This document shows, one piece after another, positions 24,178-32,583 of a stretch of 64,000 nt of DNA. Position numbers and translations under genes: made by a program. Position 1 is the stretch's first letter. Each line of letters opens with the position of its first letter. The notes beneath the pieces are model-generated. The model ran no database searches, was not told the DNA's origin, and worked only from the letters and a program-made list of their open reading frames with translations. Origin of the DNA: PMNU01 sp035480575 (GTDB lineage: Bacteria > Patescibacteriota > Saccharimonadia > Saccharimonadales > UBA4665); contig DATIHR010000018.1 of the NCBI GenBank assembly GCA_035480575.1, forward strand, positions 1 through 64,000. The letters run 5' to 3'.

Positions 24178-24918
24178 ATGGCGGATGAACAATGGGATTT
24201 TAGCGGGCTACAGGCGTTGGTGTTTAACTGCACGCTTAAGCCGAGCCCAGAGCGGAGCAGTACTGAAGGGCTTATTGAAGTTGCGACAAAACTTATGGAA
24301 AAGCATGGCGTGCAAACCGAGATTATTCGGGCGATTGACCACGACATTGCCACCGGCGTTTACCCGGACATGCGCGAACACGGTTGGAAATCCGACGAAT
24401 GGCCGGAGCTCTATAAAAAAGTAATGGCAGCTGACATTCTGATTTTGGCAGGCCCCATTTGGCTGGGCGATAATAGTTCGGTCATGAAGCGGGTTATTGA
24501 GCGTTTGTATGGCAATTCTGGCATCCTGAACGACAAGGGCCAATACGCATATTACGGCAAAACTGCCGGCTGCTTGATTACCGGCAATGAAGACGGCGTT
24601 AAGCATTGTGCGATGAACGTACTGTATAGTTTGCAGCACCTCGGTTATGTCATCCCGCCACAGGCGGATGCAGGCTGGATTGGCGAGGTCGGGCCTGGCC
24701 CTAGCTACGGCGATACCGAGTATGGCGACAAAAAGTTCGACAAACCGGTGGGCTACGATAATGATTTCACTAATCGTAACACTACATTTATGGCTTGGAA
24801 CTTGATGCACATGGCGCACATGCTCAAGGCCAATGGCGGCATACCGGCCTATGGCAATCAACGTTCGGCCTGGGACAAGGGTGAGCGCTTTGATTTTGCA
24901 AATCCTGAGTACCGATAA
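24178..24918 (+). CDS. Flavodoxin-like NADPH-dependent FMN reductase family protein
   Basis: 246 aa, flavodoxin fold: ALVFNCTLKPSPERSSTEGL (phosphate loop), VYPDMREHGWKSDEWPELYK, ADILILAGPIWLGDNSSVMK (isoalloxazine contact region), GKTAGCLITGNEDGVKHCAM. Likely reduces quinones or flavins at the expense of NAD(P)H. The C-terminal extension (about 190-246, Asn/Asp/Gly-rich) is longer than in small family members. Shine-Dalgarno GGGGGAG 8 nt before ATG. No obvious operon partner. Confidence 0.82.
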   Translation: MADEQWDFSGLQALVFNCTLKPSPERSSTEGLIEVATKLMEKHGVQTEIIRAIDHDIATGVYPDMREHGWKSDEWPELYKKVMAADILILAGPIWLGDNSSVMKRVIERLYGNSGILNDKGQYAYYGKTAGCLITGNEDGVKHCAMNVLYSLQHLGYVIPPQADAGWIGEVGPGPSYGDTEYGDKKFDKPVGYDNDFTNRNTTFMAWNLMHMAHMLKANGGIPAYGNQRSAWDKGERFDFANPEYR

Positions 24919-24984
24919 CCACTACTGTTGACGACCATCGTACTTAAGCATAAGCTTGAAATATATAATGAAAGGAACCAAGTA

Positions 24985-25635
24985 ATGCGAACAAGAATTG
25001 TGGCTATGCTGCTTGCAAGCGGCTTGCTGGCCTTTACTTTAGTAGCGGCGCCAGTCTATGCCGAAACAGGCGATGGCAGCAGTAGTGGTAGCGGCGATAG
25101 CAGTAATGACAGCAGCGACGATAACACGACCACCACTAGTAATTCTGAAACAGAATCTAACGACGACAATGCTACCAAGCAAAGGAAGACCGAGCTACGA
25201 CAATCGTTACGCAAGGAAGCAGTGACCCGTACCCAGGAACGTTTAAGCGAGAACAAGTTGAAGGTATGCGAGAAGCACGAAACGCAAATTAATAGCATCA
25301 TGACGAACCGCGTTACGCAAGCGCAAAACCACATAGATGTATTTAGTAAAATTTACGAGCGCGTTAAGGCTTTTTATACAGATAAAAGCCTGAGCGTTGC
25401 GAATTACGATGAATTGACTGCAAACGTAGACAGCGCCAAGGTAAAGGCCGAGGCCACGCTAGCCGTATTAAAGGACAGCGACACGTTCAAGTGCGACGCT
25501 CAGGACCCGAAGGCGATCGTCACTGATTTTAAGACCTACCACAAGCAGCTACGCGATGATCTTAAGGCGTATCGTACTGCCATCAAAGATCTGATAGTTG
25601 CGGTTAAATCAGCGCAAGAGGGAGGGCTTAACTAA
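24985..25635 (+). CDS. Secreted coiled-coil protein with Ser/Asp-rich N-terminal region
   Basis: Sec-type signal peptide (MRTRIVAMLLASGLLAFTLV...VYA) followed by a Ser/Gly/Asp/Asn-rich disordered stretch (about 28-62) and a predicted helical domain rich in Lys, Glu and Thr (LRQSLRKEAVTRTQERLSEN, YKQLRDDLKAYRTAIKDLI type). Two Cys (VCEKHET, KCDAQDP) could form a disulphide outside. AAAGGAA precedes ATG 24985, and TATAAT (24964-24969) may be its -10. It overlaps the pilin-like gene by one base, so the two are probably partners on the cell surface. No family identified. Confidence 0.65.
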   Translation: MRTRIVAMLLASGLLAFTLVAAPVYAETGDGSSSGSGDSSNDSSDDNTTTTSNSETESNDDNATKQRKTELRQSLRKEAVTRTQERLSENKLKVCEKHETQINSIMTNRVTQAQNHIDVFSKIYERVKAFYTDKSLSVANYDELTANVDSAKVKAEATLAVLKDSDTFKCDAQDPKAIVTDFKTYHKQLRDDLKAYRTAIKDLIVAVKSAQEGGLN

Positions 25636-25913
25636 TGAACCATATCAAACAAGCAGGTTTTAGCGCAGTTGAGGCGTTAGTTATTCTTGTGGTGCTCGCT
25701 GGCCTTGCTGGCGTGGGTTATGTTGCCGTGCACCGTATGCAGACGCCCACAGCCGATAACGCTGTCTCGGTCAATAAGTCGTCTACTAGTTCAGAACCCA
25801 CCGCGCCAGCCATTACAACTACCAGCGATTTAAACCAGGCCCAGCAAGTTCTTGACTCTTCGGAACTTGATGCCGCCGATACTGACTTAAATGCGCAACT
25901 TAATTCGTTTTAG
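25635..25913 (+). CDS. Type IV pilin-like (prepilin) small protein
   Basis: 92 aa with a prepilin signature: a basic leader MNHIKQAG, then FSAVEALVILVVLAGLAGVG, i.e. cleavage after Gly with Phe at +1 and Glu at +5, and a hydrophobic helix of about 20 residues. The mature part is short, Ser/Thr-rich and acidic, with no globular head, so a minor pilin or pseudopilin is more likely than a major subunit. Type IV pili are used by Saccharibacteria for host attachment and twitching; the other pilus genes are not in the window. ATG overlaps the preceding TAA. Confidence 0.75.
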   Translation: MNHIKQAGFSAVEALVILVVLAGLAGVGYVAVHRMQTPTADNAVSVNKSSTSSEPTAPAITTTSDLNQAQQVLDSSELDAADTDLNAQLNSF

Positions 25914-25916
25914 TGT

Positions 25917-26288
25917 ATGCCGCCACTAGTAGATGTTTTATTGATTGCTATCGGCTTGTTAGCAGGCATGCTCAGCGGATTGGTGGGTGTTGGCGGCGGC
26001 ATTGTTATTGTGCCGGCGCTGGTAATGCTGCTTGGCTTTAGCCAAAAAAACGCCCAGGGAACGACACTTGCTATGCTGATGGTCCCCGTGGGTATTCTCG
26101 CTGCCCTTACGTACTACCGGGCTGGGCATGTCAACATCAAGGCGGCGCTGTTTATTGGGCTTGGCTTTTTGTTCGGGGCGTTAATTGGTGCGCAATTTGC
26201 CATTAGACTGCCAGACCATACCATGACGCGCGTATTCGGCGGCTTACTACTGGCAGTGGGTCTAAAATTTTTACTACTCGGCAAATGA
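25917..26288 (+). CDS. Half-size TauE/SafE-family membrane transporter
   Basis: 123 aa with four hydrophobic segments and the N-terminal repeat signature of TauE/SafE anion exporters: IGLLAGMLSGLVGVGGGIVI, LLGFSQKNAQGTTLAMLMVP, HVNIKAALFIGLGFLFGALI. Typical family members are about 250 aa with two such repeats. This one holds a single repeat and ends at a normal stop, so it may work as a dimer. Some family members export sulphite or organosulphonates; the substrate here is unknown. 3 nt after the pilin gene. A RAYT-type palindrome follows. Confidence 0.8.
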   Translation: MPPLVDVLLIAIGLLAGMLSGLVGVGGGIVIVPALVMLLGFSQKNAQGTTLAMLMVPVGILAALTYYRAGHVNIKAALFIGLGFLFGALIGAQFAIRLPDHTMTRVFGGLLLAVGLKFLLLGK

Positions 26289-26292
26289 GTTA

Positions 26293-26333
26293 AACCACCA
26301 TATATAAAGGTCCGTCCTTTGTATATGGTGGTT
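26293..26333 (+). repeat. RAYT-associated palindromic repeat, copy E
   Basis: Outer arms AACCACCATATA/TATATGGTGGTT (12 bp, perfect) around AAAGGTCCGTCCTTT (26306-26320), the reverse complement of the copy A core. It lies between convergent genes (TauE half and DUF4396) 4 nt after a stop codon, so it may also act as a terminator. Confidence 0.85.
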
Positions 26334-26344
26334 GTGTAGTATGT

Positions 26345-26791
26345 CTAGCGATGTTGGGTATGCATAACAGCGTGGCCTTTGCCACGTGCAATCAGCCAGC
26401 GATTAACGGGGAAGGTGACGCAAAAGGCGACTGCTAATGAAACGATTAAGCTCCACCAAAAAAGCCAGCTGGTAAGGCCGGCATTAATAGCGCCGGGCAC
26501 AACAAGAATAAACGCATTATCGGCAAGTTCCATGGTAGCTATAGAGACGCTGTCGGCGGCGAGTGCTAAACCAAGCGCGCGGCGCAGGCCTACGCCATGC
26601 CGTACAAGCGGCCATATGCTGAAGCTATAGCCAAATATAAAGGCAAAAAGAATCGATACGGCAACGCTCGCAAGCGCGCCCCACTGCAACGCGCTACTCA
26701 GGACCATGCCGAGTATTTCGCCAATACCACAACCAATGAGGCAATGCAGGGTGGCGCTAGCTGCAAGCTTGTTTAGTTGAGTGGGTAGCAT
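26345..26791 (-). CDS. DUF4396 membrane protein
   Basis: 148 aa, about four transmembrane segments. It has the hallmarks of DUF4396: LHCLIGCGIGEILGMVLSSA, FAFIFGYSFSIWPLVRHG, ADSVSIATMELADNAFILVVPGAI and the C-terminal FPVNRWLIARGKGHAVMHTQ. The conserved His and Cys (HCLIGC, GKGHAVMH) suggest metal handling, and the family is often found with heavy-metal genes, but no function has been shown. Convergent with the TauE half across repeat E. Confidence 0.8.
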   Translation of the reverse strand: MLPTQLNKLAASATLHCLIGCGIGEILGMVLSSALQWGALASVAVSILFAFIFGYSFSIWPLVRHGVGLRRALGLALAADSVSIATMELADNAFILVVPGAINAGLTSWLFWWSLIVSLAVAFCVTFPVNRWLIARGKGHAVMHTQHR

Positions 26792-26842
26792 ACTAGCAGT
26801 ATATCGAAATCGTCTTGGACGGCAGTCTAATACCGCCCGACT

Positions 26843-27454
26843 TTAAAATCCCAGAGCTTCTTTTACGATGATAATAGTAATACGGTCCGGTACTACCTCT
26901 TTGTGGATAGTGAGGATTTTGCTGATATTGCTACCGTGCCCGTAGGCCTCTTTGGCGCGCGCATCTTCTAGGGCGAACACGTGATCTTTTACGCGCTTTT
27001 CGGCCTCGGCAAGGTCTTTGACGATTTTTTGGGCACCGACGATCCAAATGACCTTGCCAGCGCCATGCGCGTACGCTGGTAGCTGGCTGCCGGTATTCGA
27101 CACGACATATACGTTGCCGTCTTGCGTAATGGCGTGGACGCTACCGATCACGTAGTCGGGCGCGGCGGCAATTTTACGCTGTTCGCTTTTTTTGGTGGGG
27201 TCGCCATACAATGCATGTAGCTTTGGGCGGATTGCATCGTAGTCACCTGATTCGTCAAATATTTTGGTAAGGTCTAGTGCTTCAAGTGTCTTAGAGGTGG
27301 CGGTAAAGACCTCGGCGCCTTTTGGCACGAGTTCAAGCACCGTAGCTGACGCCGCAGCCCGGTCGGGGGCAACGGTAACGCGCATGCCATTTTGTTCCAA
27401 TGCATTCTGGGCCTGTTCTATTGCTTCGTCGGAGGCTACTACGTCATACGCCAT
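26843..27454 (-). CDS. LUD-domain protein (LutC/YkgG type)
   Basis: 203 aa from ATG 27454 (AGAAAGGGAAA just upstream). LUD domain: VVASDEAIEQAQNALEQNGM, GAEVFTATSKTLEALDL, APDYVIGSVHAITQDGNVYV, SNTGSQLPAYAHGAGKVIWI, IVKDLAEAEKRVKDHVF. LutC-type proteins take part in lactate or other 2-hydroxyacid use with iron-sulphur partners; none is nearby, so a stand-alone role is likely. It is divergent from the HxlR regulator, with a shared operator-like palindrome between them (27489-27503), so it is probably the regulator's target. Confidence 0.85.
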   Translation of the reverse strand: MAYDVVASDEAIEQAQNALEQNGMRVTVAPDRAAASATVLELVPKGAEVFTATSKTLEALDLTKIFDESGDYDAIRPKLHALYGDPTKKSEQRKIAAAPDYVIGSVHAITQDGNVYVVSNTGSQLPAYAHGAGKVIWIVGAQKIVKDLAEAEKRVKDHVFALEDARAKEAYGHGSNISKILTIHKEVVPDRITIIIVKEALGF

Positions 27455-27488
27455 GAGTTTCCCTTTCTGGGTAAAGTGTTGTATTATG

Positions 27489-27563
27489 CTATACAATGTA
27501 TAGCGGCAACAACTACTATACAGCCCATAACTATACAAAGTAAAGTATCGTAGTATAAATCAC
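27489..27563. promoter_or_regulatory. Divergent promoter/operator region between LUD and HxlR genes
   Basis: Contains the perfect palindrome CTATACAATGTATAG (27489-27503) and two further CTATACA half-sites (around 27516 and 27531). On the plus strand TAGTAT (27551-27556) ends 7 nt before ATG 27564. The repeated half-sites suit binding by the dimeric HxlR product. Confidence 0.65.
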
Positions 27564-27902
27564 ATGGACTATATGAGTGATTGTGGACCAAGGTGTGGCA
27601 GTATCGGCTACGCGCTCGCTATTATTGGCGACAAATGGAGCGGGCAGATTGTTCGTGACCTTACTGCGGGGCCGCGTCGTTTTACCGAACTCGAACAGTC
27701 GCTCGCGATTGGTCCGCGTACGCTTTCCCAGCGGCTAGAGTCTTTGCAGGAAAAGGGCATTATATCCAAAAAGAGTTATGCTGAAGCACCGCCGCGTGTA
27801 GAGTACGCGCTTACTAATAAAGGCGAGGATTTGCTTCCCATCCTCAAAAGCATGGCCGAATGGGGCAAAAAGTACCACTCCGTTCAAGAAACTAACTTGT
27901 AA
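27564..27902 (+). CDS. HxlR-family winged-helix regulator
   Basis: 112 aa: CGSIGYALAIIGDKWSGQIV, RDLTAGPRRFTELEQSLAIG, PRTLSQRLESLQEKGIISKK (recognition helix), RVEYALTNKGEDLLPILKSM. HxlR proteins such as HypR/YodB sense quinones, aldehydes or hypochlorite through N-terminal Cys. Two Cys are present at that place (DCGPRCGS). It probably represses or activates the divergent LUD gene and itself. Starts at ATG 27564 as a leaderless message; ATG 27573 is an alternative. Confidence 0.85.
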   Translation: MDYMSDCGPRCGSIGYALAIIGDKWSGQIVRDLTAGPRRFTELEQSLAIGPRTLSQRLESLQEKGIISKKSYAEAPPRVEYALTNKGEDLLPILKSMAEWGKKYHSVQETNL

Positions 27903-27933
27903 AATCGGCGAACTGTTTGTAGTGTCTTAGGCT

Positions 27934-28983
27934 ATGCGTAAGCACAACAAACGCACGGTGTTGGCGATCGGCCTCATATGCGGCCTTATCGGGCTATTTT
28001 GGCATGCGCCAGCCGTTCATGCCGAATCGTTGTATCCGTATAGCACTAAGCCATGCGTTTGGGTGCCATACACTGCCCAAGGTACTGCTGCCAATTGGTG
28101 CCCTAACTATGACTTTGGCGATGTGCCTAATAGTGTAGCGGCGGCTAATGTGCTGTCGCCATACGGTTATGCATATCGCAACTGTACCGATTATGTGGCA
28201 TGGAAACTTGACGCCATGGGTGTACCGCCGGCGCTATATAAAGGGTTGGGCAATGCCAAAGATTGGGCAACACGCGCGAGCGCTAAGGGCTTGCGGGTAG
28301 ATTCGGTACCAGCAGCGGGTGCGGTTGGCGTACGCACTACTGGCGCGTATGGGCACACGGCATACATCGAATCGGTGCAAGCCGATGGTAGCATTACGGT
28401 AACCCATTTTAATTATTTTGCGAATGGCAATTACAGCCAAGATACAAATCGCCCTGCGGCATTTGGTTTTACACTATTCATTCATTTCGAGGATACCCTG
28501 GCGCCAGCGCCAGTCGCCCCGGTAGTTTCTCCGGCGATTCCTATCGCACAAGCTACGCCAGAGGCTGCGCCGGCACCGCCGATTGTGCCGCCAGTTGCGT
28601 CTGCGGCCCCTGATGTCACGCTTACGGCGGCAACGCTCGCTGAACCAACCGCTGTCACTCAGCTCGAACCATCTCCCCAACCCGTAGCGACAGTGGCCGA
28701 ATCACCGCCGCCGGTTCCACGGCCACAACCGCTCGTGGCGCCAATGGCGCCGGTGTCAGTGGCTCGTTCCACGCCGGTGCCAATATGGCGGCAGGCAACC
28801 AGTTCGCCGCCATCCGCAGTACGCACTCATTCTAAGCCGCTCGCCGCTATCAAGCCTGTGGTACAACCCCCGGCAACTGCAGACCACTATAGCTATTGGC
28901 CGCTTGTTGGCCTGGCGGGCGCATTGTTAGTACAGGCGTCCGGACCGCGTCGGTGGTTGACTCAAACAGCCTCGGTAGCCTAG
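27934..28983 (+). CDS. Secreted CHAP-domain amidase with C-terminal anchor
   Basis: Probable peptidoglycan amidase/endopeptidase. Signal peptide (about 1-30, ending VHAES), then a CHAP domain with catalytic Cys in GYAYRNCTDYVAW and His in YGHTAYIE, followed by Asn-rich VTHFNYFANGNYSQ. A Pro/Ala/Val-rich spacer covers about 190-310, and a hydrophobic C-terminal segment (YWPLVGLAGALLVQ) is followed by a basic tail, so the protein may be held in the membrane. 349 aa. Suited to cell-wall remodelling or to attack on a host wall. Confidence 0.87.
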   Translation: MRKHNKRTVLAIGLICGLIGLFWHAPAVHAESLYPYSTKPCVWVPYTAQGTAANWCPNYDFGDVPNSVAAANVLSPYGYAYRNCTDYVAWKLDAMGVPPALYKGLGNAKDWATRASAKGLRVDSVPAAGAVGVRTTGAYGHTAYIESVQADGSITVTHFNYFANGNYSQDTNRPAAFGFTLFIHFEDTLAPAPVAPVVSPAIPIAQATPEAAPAPPIVPPVASAAPDVTLTAATLAEPTAVTQLEPSPQPVATVAESPPPVPRPQPLVAPMAPVSVARSTPVPIWRQATSSPPSAVRTHSKPLAAIKPVVQPPATADHYSYWPLVGLAGALLVQASGPRRWLTQTASVA

Positions 28984-28993
28984 GCTATACATA

Positions 28994-30301
28994 ATGCTTG
29001 ATGCTGCTAAAAAAATCGCTGCGCGCGGCGTCCGCCGCCTATCCATATTGCGCCCCCACAAGGAGCTACGCCCTGATGACGTACGCATTGCTCGCGATTA
29101 TGTCACTGCTTACTGGCCAAAGCTAGAGCGCTACAACCCCAAAGACGATGGCAGCCTTGTTGGCGTGCCCAAGCCCTACCTGGTGCCGTCGTACGCACAT
29201 GGGCACGAATTTGACTATAACGAGCTGTACTACTGGGACAGTTATTTTATGGTGCAAGGTTTTCTAAACGATCCGAACCGCAAAGAGCTTGTACTGGGCA
29301 TTCTCGAGGATCTAGTCGCATTATTTAAGCGTTTTCAGATTATCCCCAACGGATCGCAGCTGTACTATGTCAGCCGATCGCACCCGCCTTTTTTGAGCAG
29401 TTTTATTTTTGATGTCTACGACGCCTACCAGATGGACGAAAAATGGCTCAAAGAAATGATAAACGTCGCCAAAGAAGAGTACGAGACTGTCTGGATGGGC
29501 ACGCGTAAGCCGAATGCACGGCTAGTACATAAGGGGTTAAGTCGCTATTACGACTTTAATTATTTGCACGATATCGCTGAAGCCGAAAGCGGCTGGGATA
29601 TGACACCGCGCTTTAACCGTAAAGCGCTCAACTACTTGCCGGTAGACCTAAACGCCTTGTTGTACAAGTACGAAATGGATTTTGCCCGCGCCGCTCGTAT
29701 ATTTGAAAAACCGCGCGAGGCGGCCCTGTGGGAGCGTGCCGCAGCGGCCCGCAAGCGGTCTATGGATGAGCTTATGTGGGATAAAATCCGTAGTTTGTTT
29801 TATGATTACAACTACGTAAAAGAAAAGCGCGGCACCATAAGTTCGCTGGCTACGTACTTCCCCATGTGGGCAGGGATGGTAGACGACAAACAGGCGCGCG
29901 CATTAGTAAAAGCACTCAAGCGGTTCGAACAAAAGGGCGGCCTAAGCACCACCGATAACTTGCCGCTTGGCCAATATCGCCCTGGTGCAATGCCAACCCA
30001 GTGGGCGTATCCAAACGGCTGGGCACCGCTGCATTTTATTACGGTCAAGGCAATGCAGCGCTATGGGTACCACGACGACGCCAAACGTATTGCCATGAAG
30101 TGGCTGCACACCAACCTGGATTGGTTTACGGCACACAAAGAATTTTTAGAAAAGTACAATGTCGTCACGCCAGAAAAACCGCCCGCTAAGGGCGTGTATC
30201 CCTCACAAACAGGCTTCGGCTGGACGAACGCAATATTTGAGCGGTTTTGTCAGGAATTTGTGGACCCACACAACGCGCCGCCTGCCTCGCGTACGGATTA
30301 A
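28994..30301 (+). CDS. Trehalase-like (GH37-family fold) glycosidase
   Basis: 435 aa (alpha/alpha)6 glycosidase similar to GH37 trehalases: NELYYWDSYFMVQGF, the general-acid Asp202 in ESGWDMTPRF, PTQWAYPNGWAP, and the C-terminal GFGWTNAIFERF. In E. coli trehalase the catalytic base is the Glu of GEYPLQDGFGWTNG. Here that position is Val401 (GVYPSQTGFGWTN), so the trehalase reaction is uncertain. It could act on another alpha-glucoside, use a different base or be non-catalytic. No signal peptide, therefore cytoplasmic. 10 nt after the CHAP gene; 4-nt convergent overlap with the next gene. Confidence 0.8.
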   Translation: MLDAAKKIAARGVRRLSILRPHKELRPDDVRIARDYVTAYWPKLERYNPKDDGSLVGVPKPYLVPSYAHGHEFDYNELYYWDSYFMVQGFLNDPNRKELVLGILEDLVALFKRFQIIPNGSQLYYVSRSHPPFLSSFIFDVYDAYQMDEKWLKEMINVAKEEYETVWMGTRKPNARLVHKGLSRYYDFNYLHDIAEAESGWDMTPRFNRKALNYLPVDLNALLYKYEMDFARAARIFEKPREAALWERAAAARKRSMDELMWDKIRSLFYDYNYVKEKRGTISSLATYFPMWAGMVDDKQARALVKALKRFEQKGGLSTTDNLPLGQYRPGAMPTQWAYPNGWAPLHFITVKAMQRYGYHDDAKRIAMKWLHTNLDWFTAHKEFLEKYNVVTPEKPPAKGVYPSQTGFGWTNAIFERFCQEFVDPHNAPPASRTD

Positions 30302-31401
30302 TCTTCTTTGTTTTTGGCTGTAAGTATCTCGGCAGGAATGCAATACGGCGCAGTTTTTGGATGGTGCGGTATGTCCGAAGGAACGATGTAGTCAGCTTCA
30401 AACAGCCGACGGACGGCTTCTTCGCGGTCGTCGGCGTTCAGCTTGCCGAGCAATGAACGCAGCTGCGTTTTGACCGTCGGTTCAGCACTCTTTAACTGTT
30501 CGCATAACGCTGTGTTATCGAGTCCTAGTATTGTGCCGCAGGCAACGGCTTTTTCACGCGCAGTCAATTTCCGGACACCTTGTGTGCTGTATTCTAGACG
30601 CAATACATCCAGGAGTATTGCCTTGGTTATCATTTCTGGCTTAGAACGTGCCTCTAATTTATTGTTGACGCTATTCATATATCCGCTTGCGGTCCGCTGC
30701 CCGATGCCAAGCTTATTTTTGGATTCTAAGAGGAAGACTCCATTAGACTGGTCTTGTATAATGCAGATCTCTTTTGAACTAAGCGATACTGCCTGTTTAT
30801 GTGAAAGCGCAACACCCGCTATGGTATGCCCCGGTACAGTAACCTTACTTGGCCAATGGCCAACTTCGCGGGCACGACGGAGTGTTGTTGGCATGTTGGA
30901 TGCATTGCCATAGAATTGCATAAGTGCTGTAGACCAGGTATCGACTTTGGAACTGGGGACATCATATTTTTGGGCTATTGCGTCTCGTGTCATCCCGCCA
31001 GCTCCGTCCTCTAATACAAGCTGTAACTGATATGCAGGCCTGGGCATCGGCTCCCGCCATCGTAAGGGTATGTCTCCTCTGGCTAATGCTATATCGGTTG
31101 CTTGTATGGGTGTCCTGGCGCCATAGGCGGTCACGGCCGCTCCAAGTTCTGCGGCCGCCTCTTGTGCACTGAGTGTGTAGTTCGGCGCCAGGGAACGGCA
31201 TATGCCATCTAGCGTCTTGGTGTTGCGCGTGTAGGCGTTCAGTACGGCAAGGCATTGCTCGCTAGGCTTTGTGTGCGTTGTGCTATGCAGTACGTCCCGG
31301 ACGTGCTGCGTCATAGCCATTTCCCCCAAGGTTACTATGGTTAGCGTCATTTTTGATGCGTCCTCAACACCTTGTTCTGCGGTCATAGATCCAGTCGTCA
31401 T
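30298..31401 (-). CDS. Four-repeat LuxR/GerE-like HTH protein (B1)
   Basis: 367 aa, same build as the 21872/22969 pair: repeats at about 46-112, 124-186, 206-272 and 278-341. The last is a fair GerE HTH (LTAREKAVACGTILGLDNTA, AEPTVKTQLRSLLGKLNADD). A conserved N-terminal leader (MTLTIVTLGEMAMTQHVRDV) is shared with B2 and B3 but not with A1/A2. The C-terminal tail (HHPKTAPYCIPAEIL) is shared with B2. Transcribed from a conserved promoter (31408-31436). First gene downstream in a minus-strand tandem array. Confidence 0.75.
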   Translation of the reverse strand: MTTGSMTAEQGVEDASKMTLTIVTLGEMAMTQHVRDVLHSTTHTKPSEQCLAVLNAYTRNTKTLDGICRSLAPNYTLSAQEAAAELGAAVTAYGARTPIQATDIALARGDIPLRWREPMPRPAYQLQLVLEDGAGGMTRDAIAQKYDVPSSKVDTWSTALMQFYGNASNMPTTLRRAREVGHWPSKVTVPGHTIAGVALSHKQAVSLSSKEICIIQDQSNGVFLLESKNKLGIGQRTASGYMNSVNNKLEARSKPEMITKAILLDVLRLEYSTQGVRKLTAREKAVACGTILGLDNTALCEQLKSAEPTVKTQLRSLLGKLNADDREEAVRRLFEADYIVPSDIPHHPKTAPYCIPAEILTAKNKED

Positions 31402-31407
31402 GCCATG

Positions 31408-31436
31408 ATCCTATCGAAAATAGTTATTGCTGCAAA
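31408..31436 (-). promoter_or_regulatory. Conserved promoter of four-HTH gene B1
   Basis: On the minus strand: TTTGCA, 17-nt spacer, TAGGAT, then 6 nt to ATG 31401. The block, including CTATTTTCGATAG in the spacer/-10, recurs at 32546-32574 and 32816-32844. Confidence 0.75.
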
Positions 31437-31480
31437 GGGCAAAAACTACTTTTTGGAAGCTCGTCCGTCTTGTGGACAGA

Positions 31481-32539
31481 TTAAGTATTGAAAAATTCCG
31501 TAGGAATGCTATAAGGTGCATTGCGTGGCTGATCGGGTATGCCAGAGGCAACAAAATACTCTGTCTCAATTAAGCGGCGTGCGAGTTGCTCGCGGGTCCC
31601 AGCTCCCAGCTTGGGCATCATATTCCCCACATGCGTCTTGATGGTATGTTTGCTGCGTGTCAACTGATCAGCTATTTCCTCATTCGGAAGCCCCAATACT
31701 ATTCCGCACGCTACGGGAATTTCGCCTGGCGTGAGTAGTATGCCTGGTTTGTCGTACTTTATGGTTACCAGATTTAGTAGTATGGCCTTGGTTACTGAAC
31801 TGGCTGTATGGTGGCTATTCAGTTTTGCGTTTGCGTGCTGCATATAGGTTTTTTCGGTTGTTGGTCCTCTCGACGATATCCTGTACCCTTCGGACTTTTT
31901 TTGCAGTATGCTCTTCTGTTCTGATGATAAGGATATTATGGGTTTGTACGGTAGCGCCACGCCAGCTAGTGTGTGCTGCGGAACATGTATGCCAGGCCAA
32001 TGGCCTGCCTCGCGGGCGCGGCGTAACGCGGTTGGTAAGTTGAGTGCATTGTCATAATAAGACATAATCGCCCCAAGCCACCTATCAGTCGACGCTTCGT
32101 CGAGCCTATATTTTTGAGCCATTGCTGCTTTGTCTAGCCCGCTCGCTGTATCTTCTAACATAAATTGCAAGTGGAGTGGGGGTCGGTCAGTCGTCGGCTG
32201 CGGGCGTAAAATTATATCCCCCCTAGCTAGCGCTATGTCTGCCGCCTGTATAGGAGTATCGGCCTTATAAGCATCCACGGCTGCAGTAAGTTCATCCTTT
32301 ATTTCATGAACACTGAGGCTATGGGCAGGGGCCAATGCTTGGCTTATTTGTTCCGCTGTTTGGCAGTTGCGTGTCAGGGCATCTAAGACGGCAAGACTCC
32401 GGGCAGGCGGTTTTGTTTGCTCGCTCTGTAGTATGTTCGCGGCATGCTGCATCATGGCCATTTCCCCAAGCGTTACGATGGTAAGCGACAGCGCTTGTGT
32501 GGCCTCGCCATTTTGTTGTGTCATAAGTTCAGGGGTCAT
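31481..32539 (-). CDS. Four-repeat LuxR/GerE-like HTH protein (B2)
   Basis: 352 aa, close paralogue of B1. Shared stretches include LSLTIVTLGEMAMMQHAANI, TPIQAADIALARGDI, NLPTALRRAREAGHWPG and the tail QPRNAPYSIPTEFF. Unit 4 reads LTPGEIPVACGIVLGLPNEE, SKHTIKTHVGNMMPKLGAGT. Its promoter (32546-32574) is nearly identical to that of B1, and the message would begin 6 nt after the -10. B1 and B2 are therefore separately transcribed copies, not an operon. Confidence 0.75.
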   Translation of the reverse strand: MTPELMTQQNGEATQALSLTIVTLGEMAMMQHAANILQSEQTKPPARSLAVLDALTRNCQTAEQISQALAPAHSLSVHEIKDELTAAVDAYKADTPIQAADIALARGDIILRPQPTTDRPPLHLQFMLEDTASGLDKAAMAQKYRLDEASTDRWLGAIMSYYDNALNLPTALRRAREAGHWPGIHVPQHTLAGVALPYKPIISLSSEQKSILQKKSEGYRISSRGPTTEKTYMQHANAKLNSHHTASSVTKAILLNLVTIKYDKPGILLTPGEIPVACGIVLGLPNEEIADQLTRSKHTIKTHVGNMMPKLGAGTREQLARRLIETEYFVASGIPDQPRNAPYSIPTEFFNT

Positions 32540-32545
32540 GCCACG

Positions 32546-32574
32546 ATCCTATCGAAAATAGTTATCGTTGCAAA
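32546..32574 (-). promoter_or_regulatory. Conserved promoter of four-HTH gene B2
   Basis: Minus strand TTTGCA, 17 nt, TAGGAT, 6 nt, ATG 32539. Nearly identical to the B1 promoter over more than 40 nt. Confidence 0.75.
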
Positions 32575-32583
32575 GGGTAAAAA

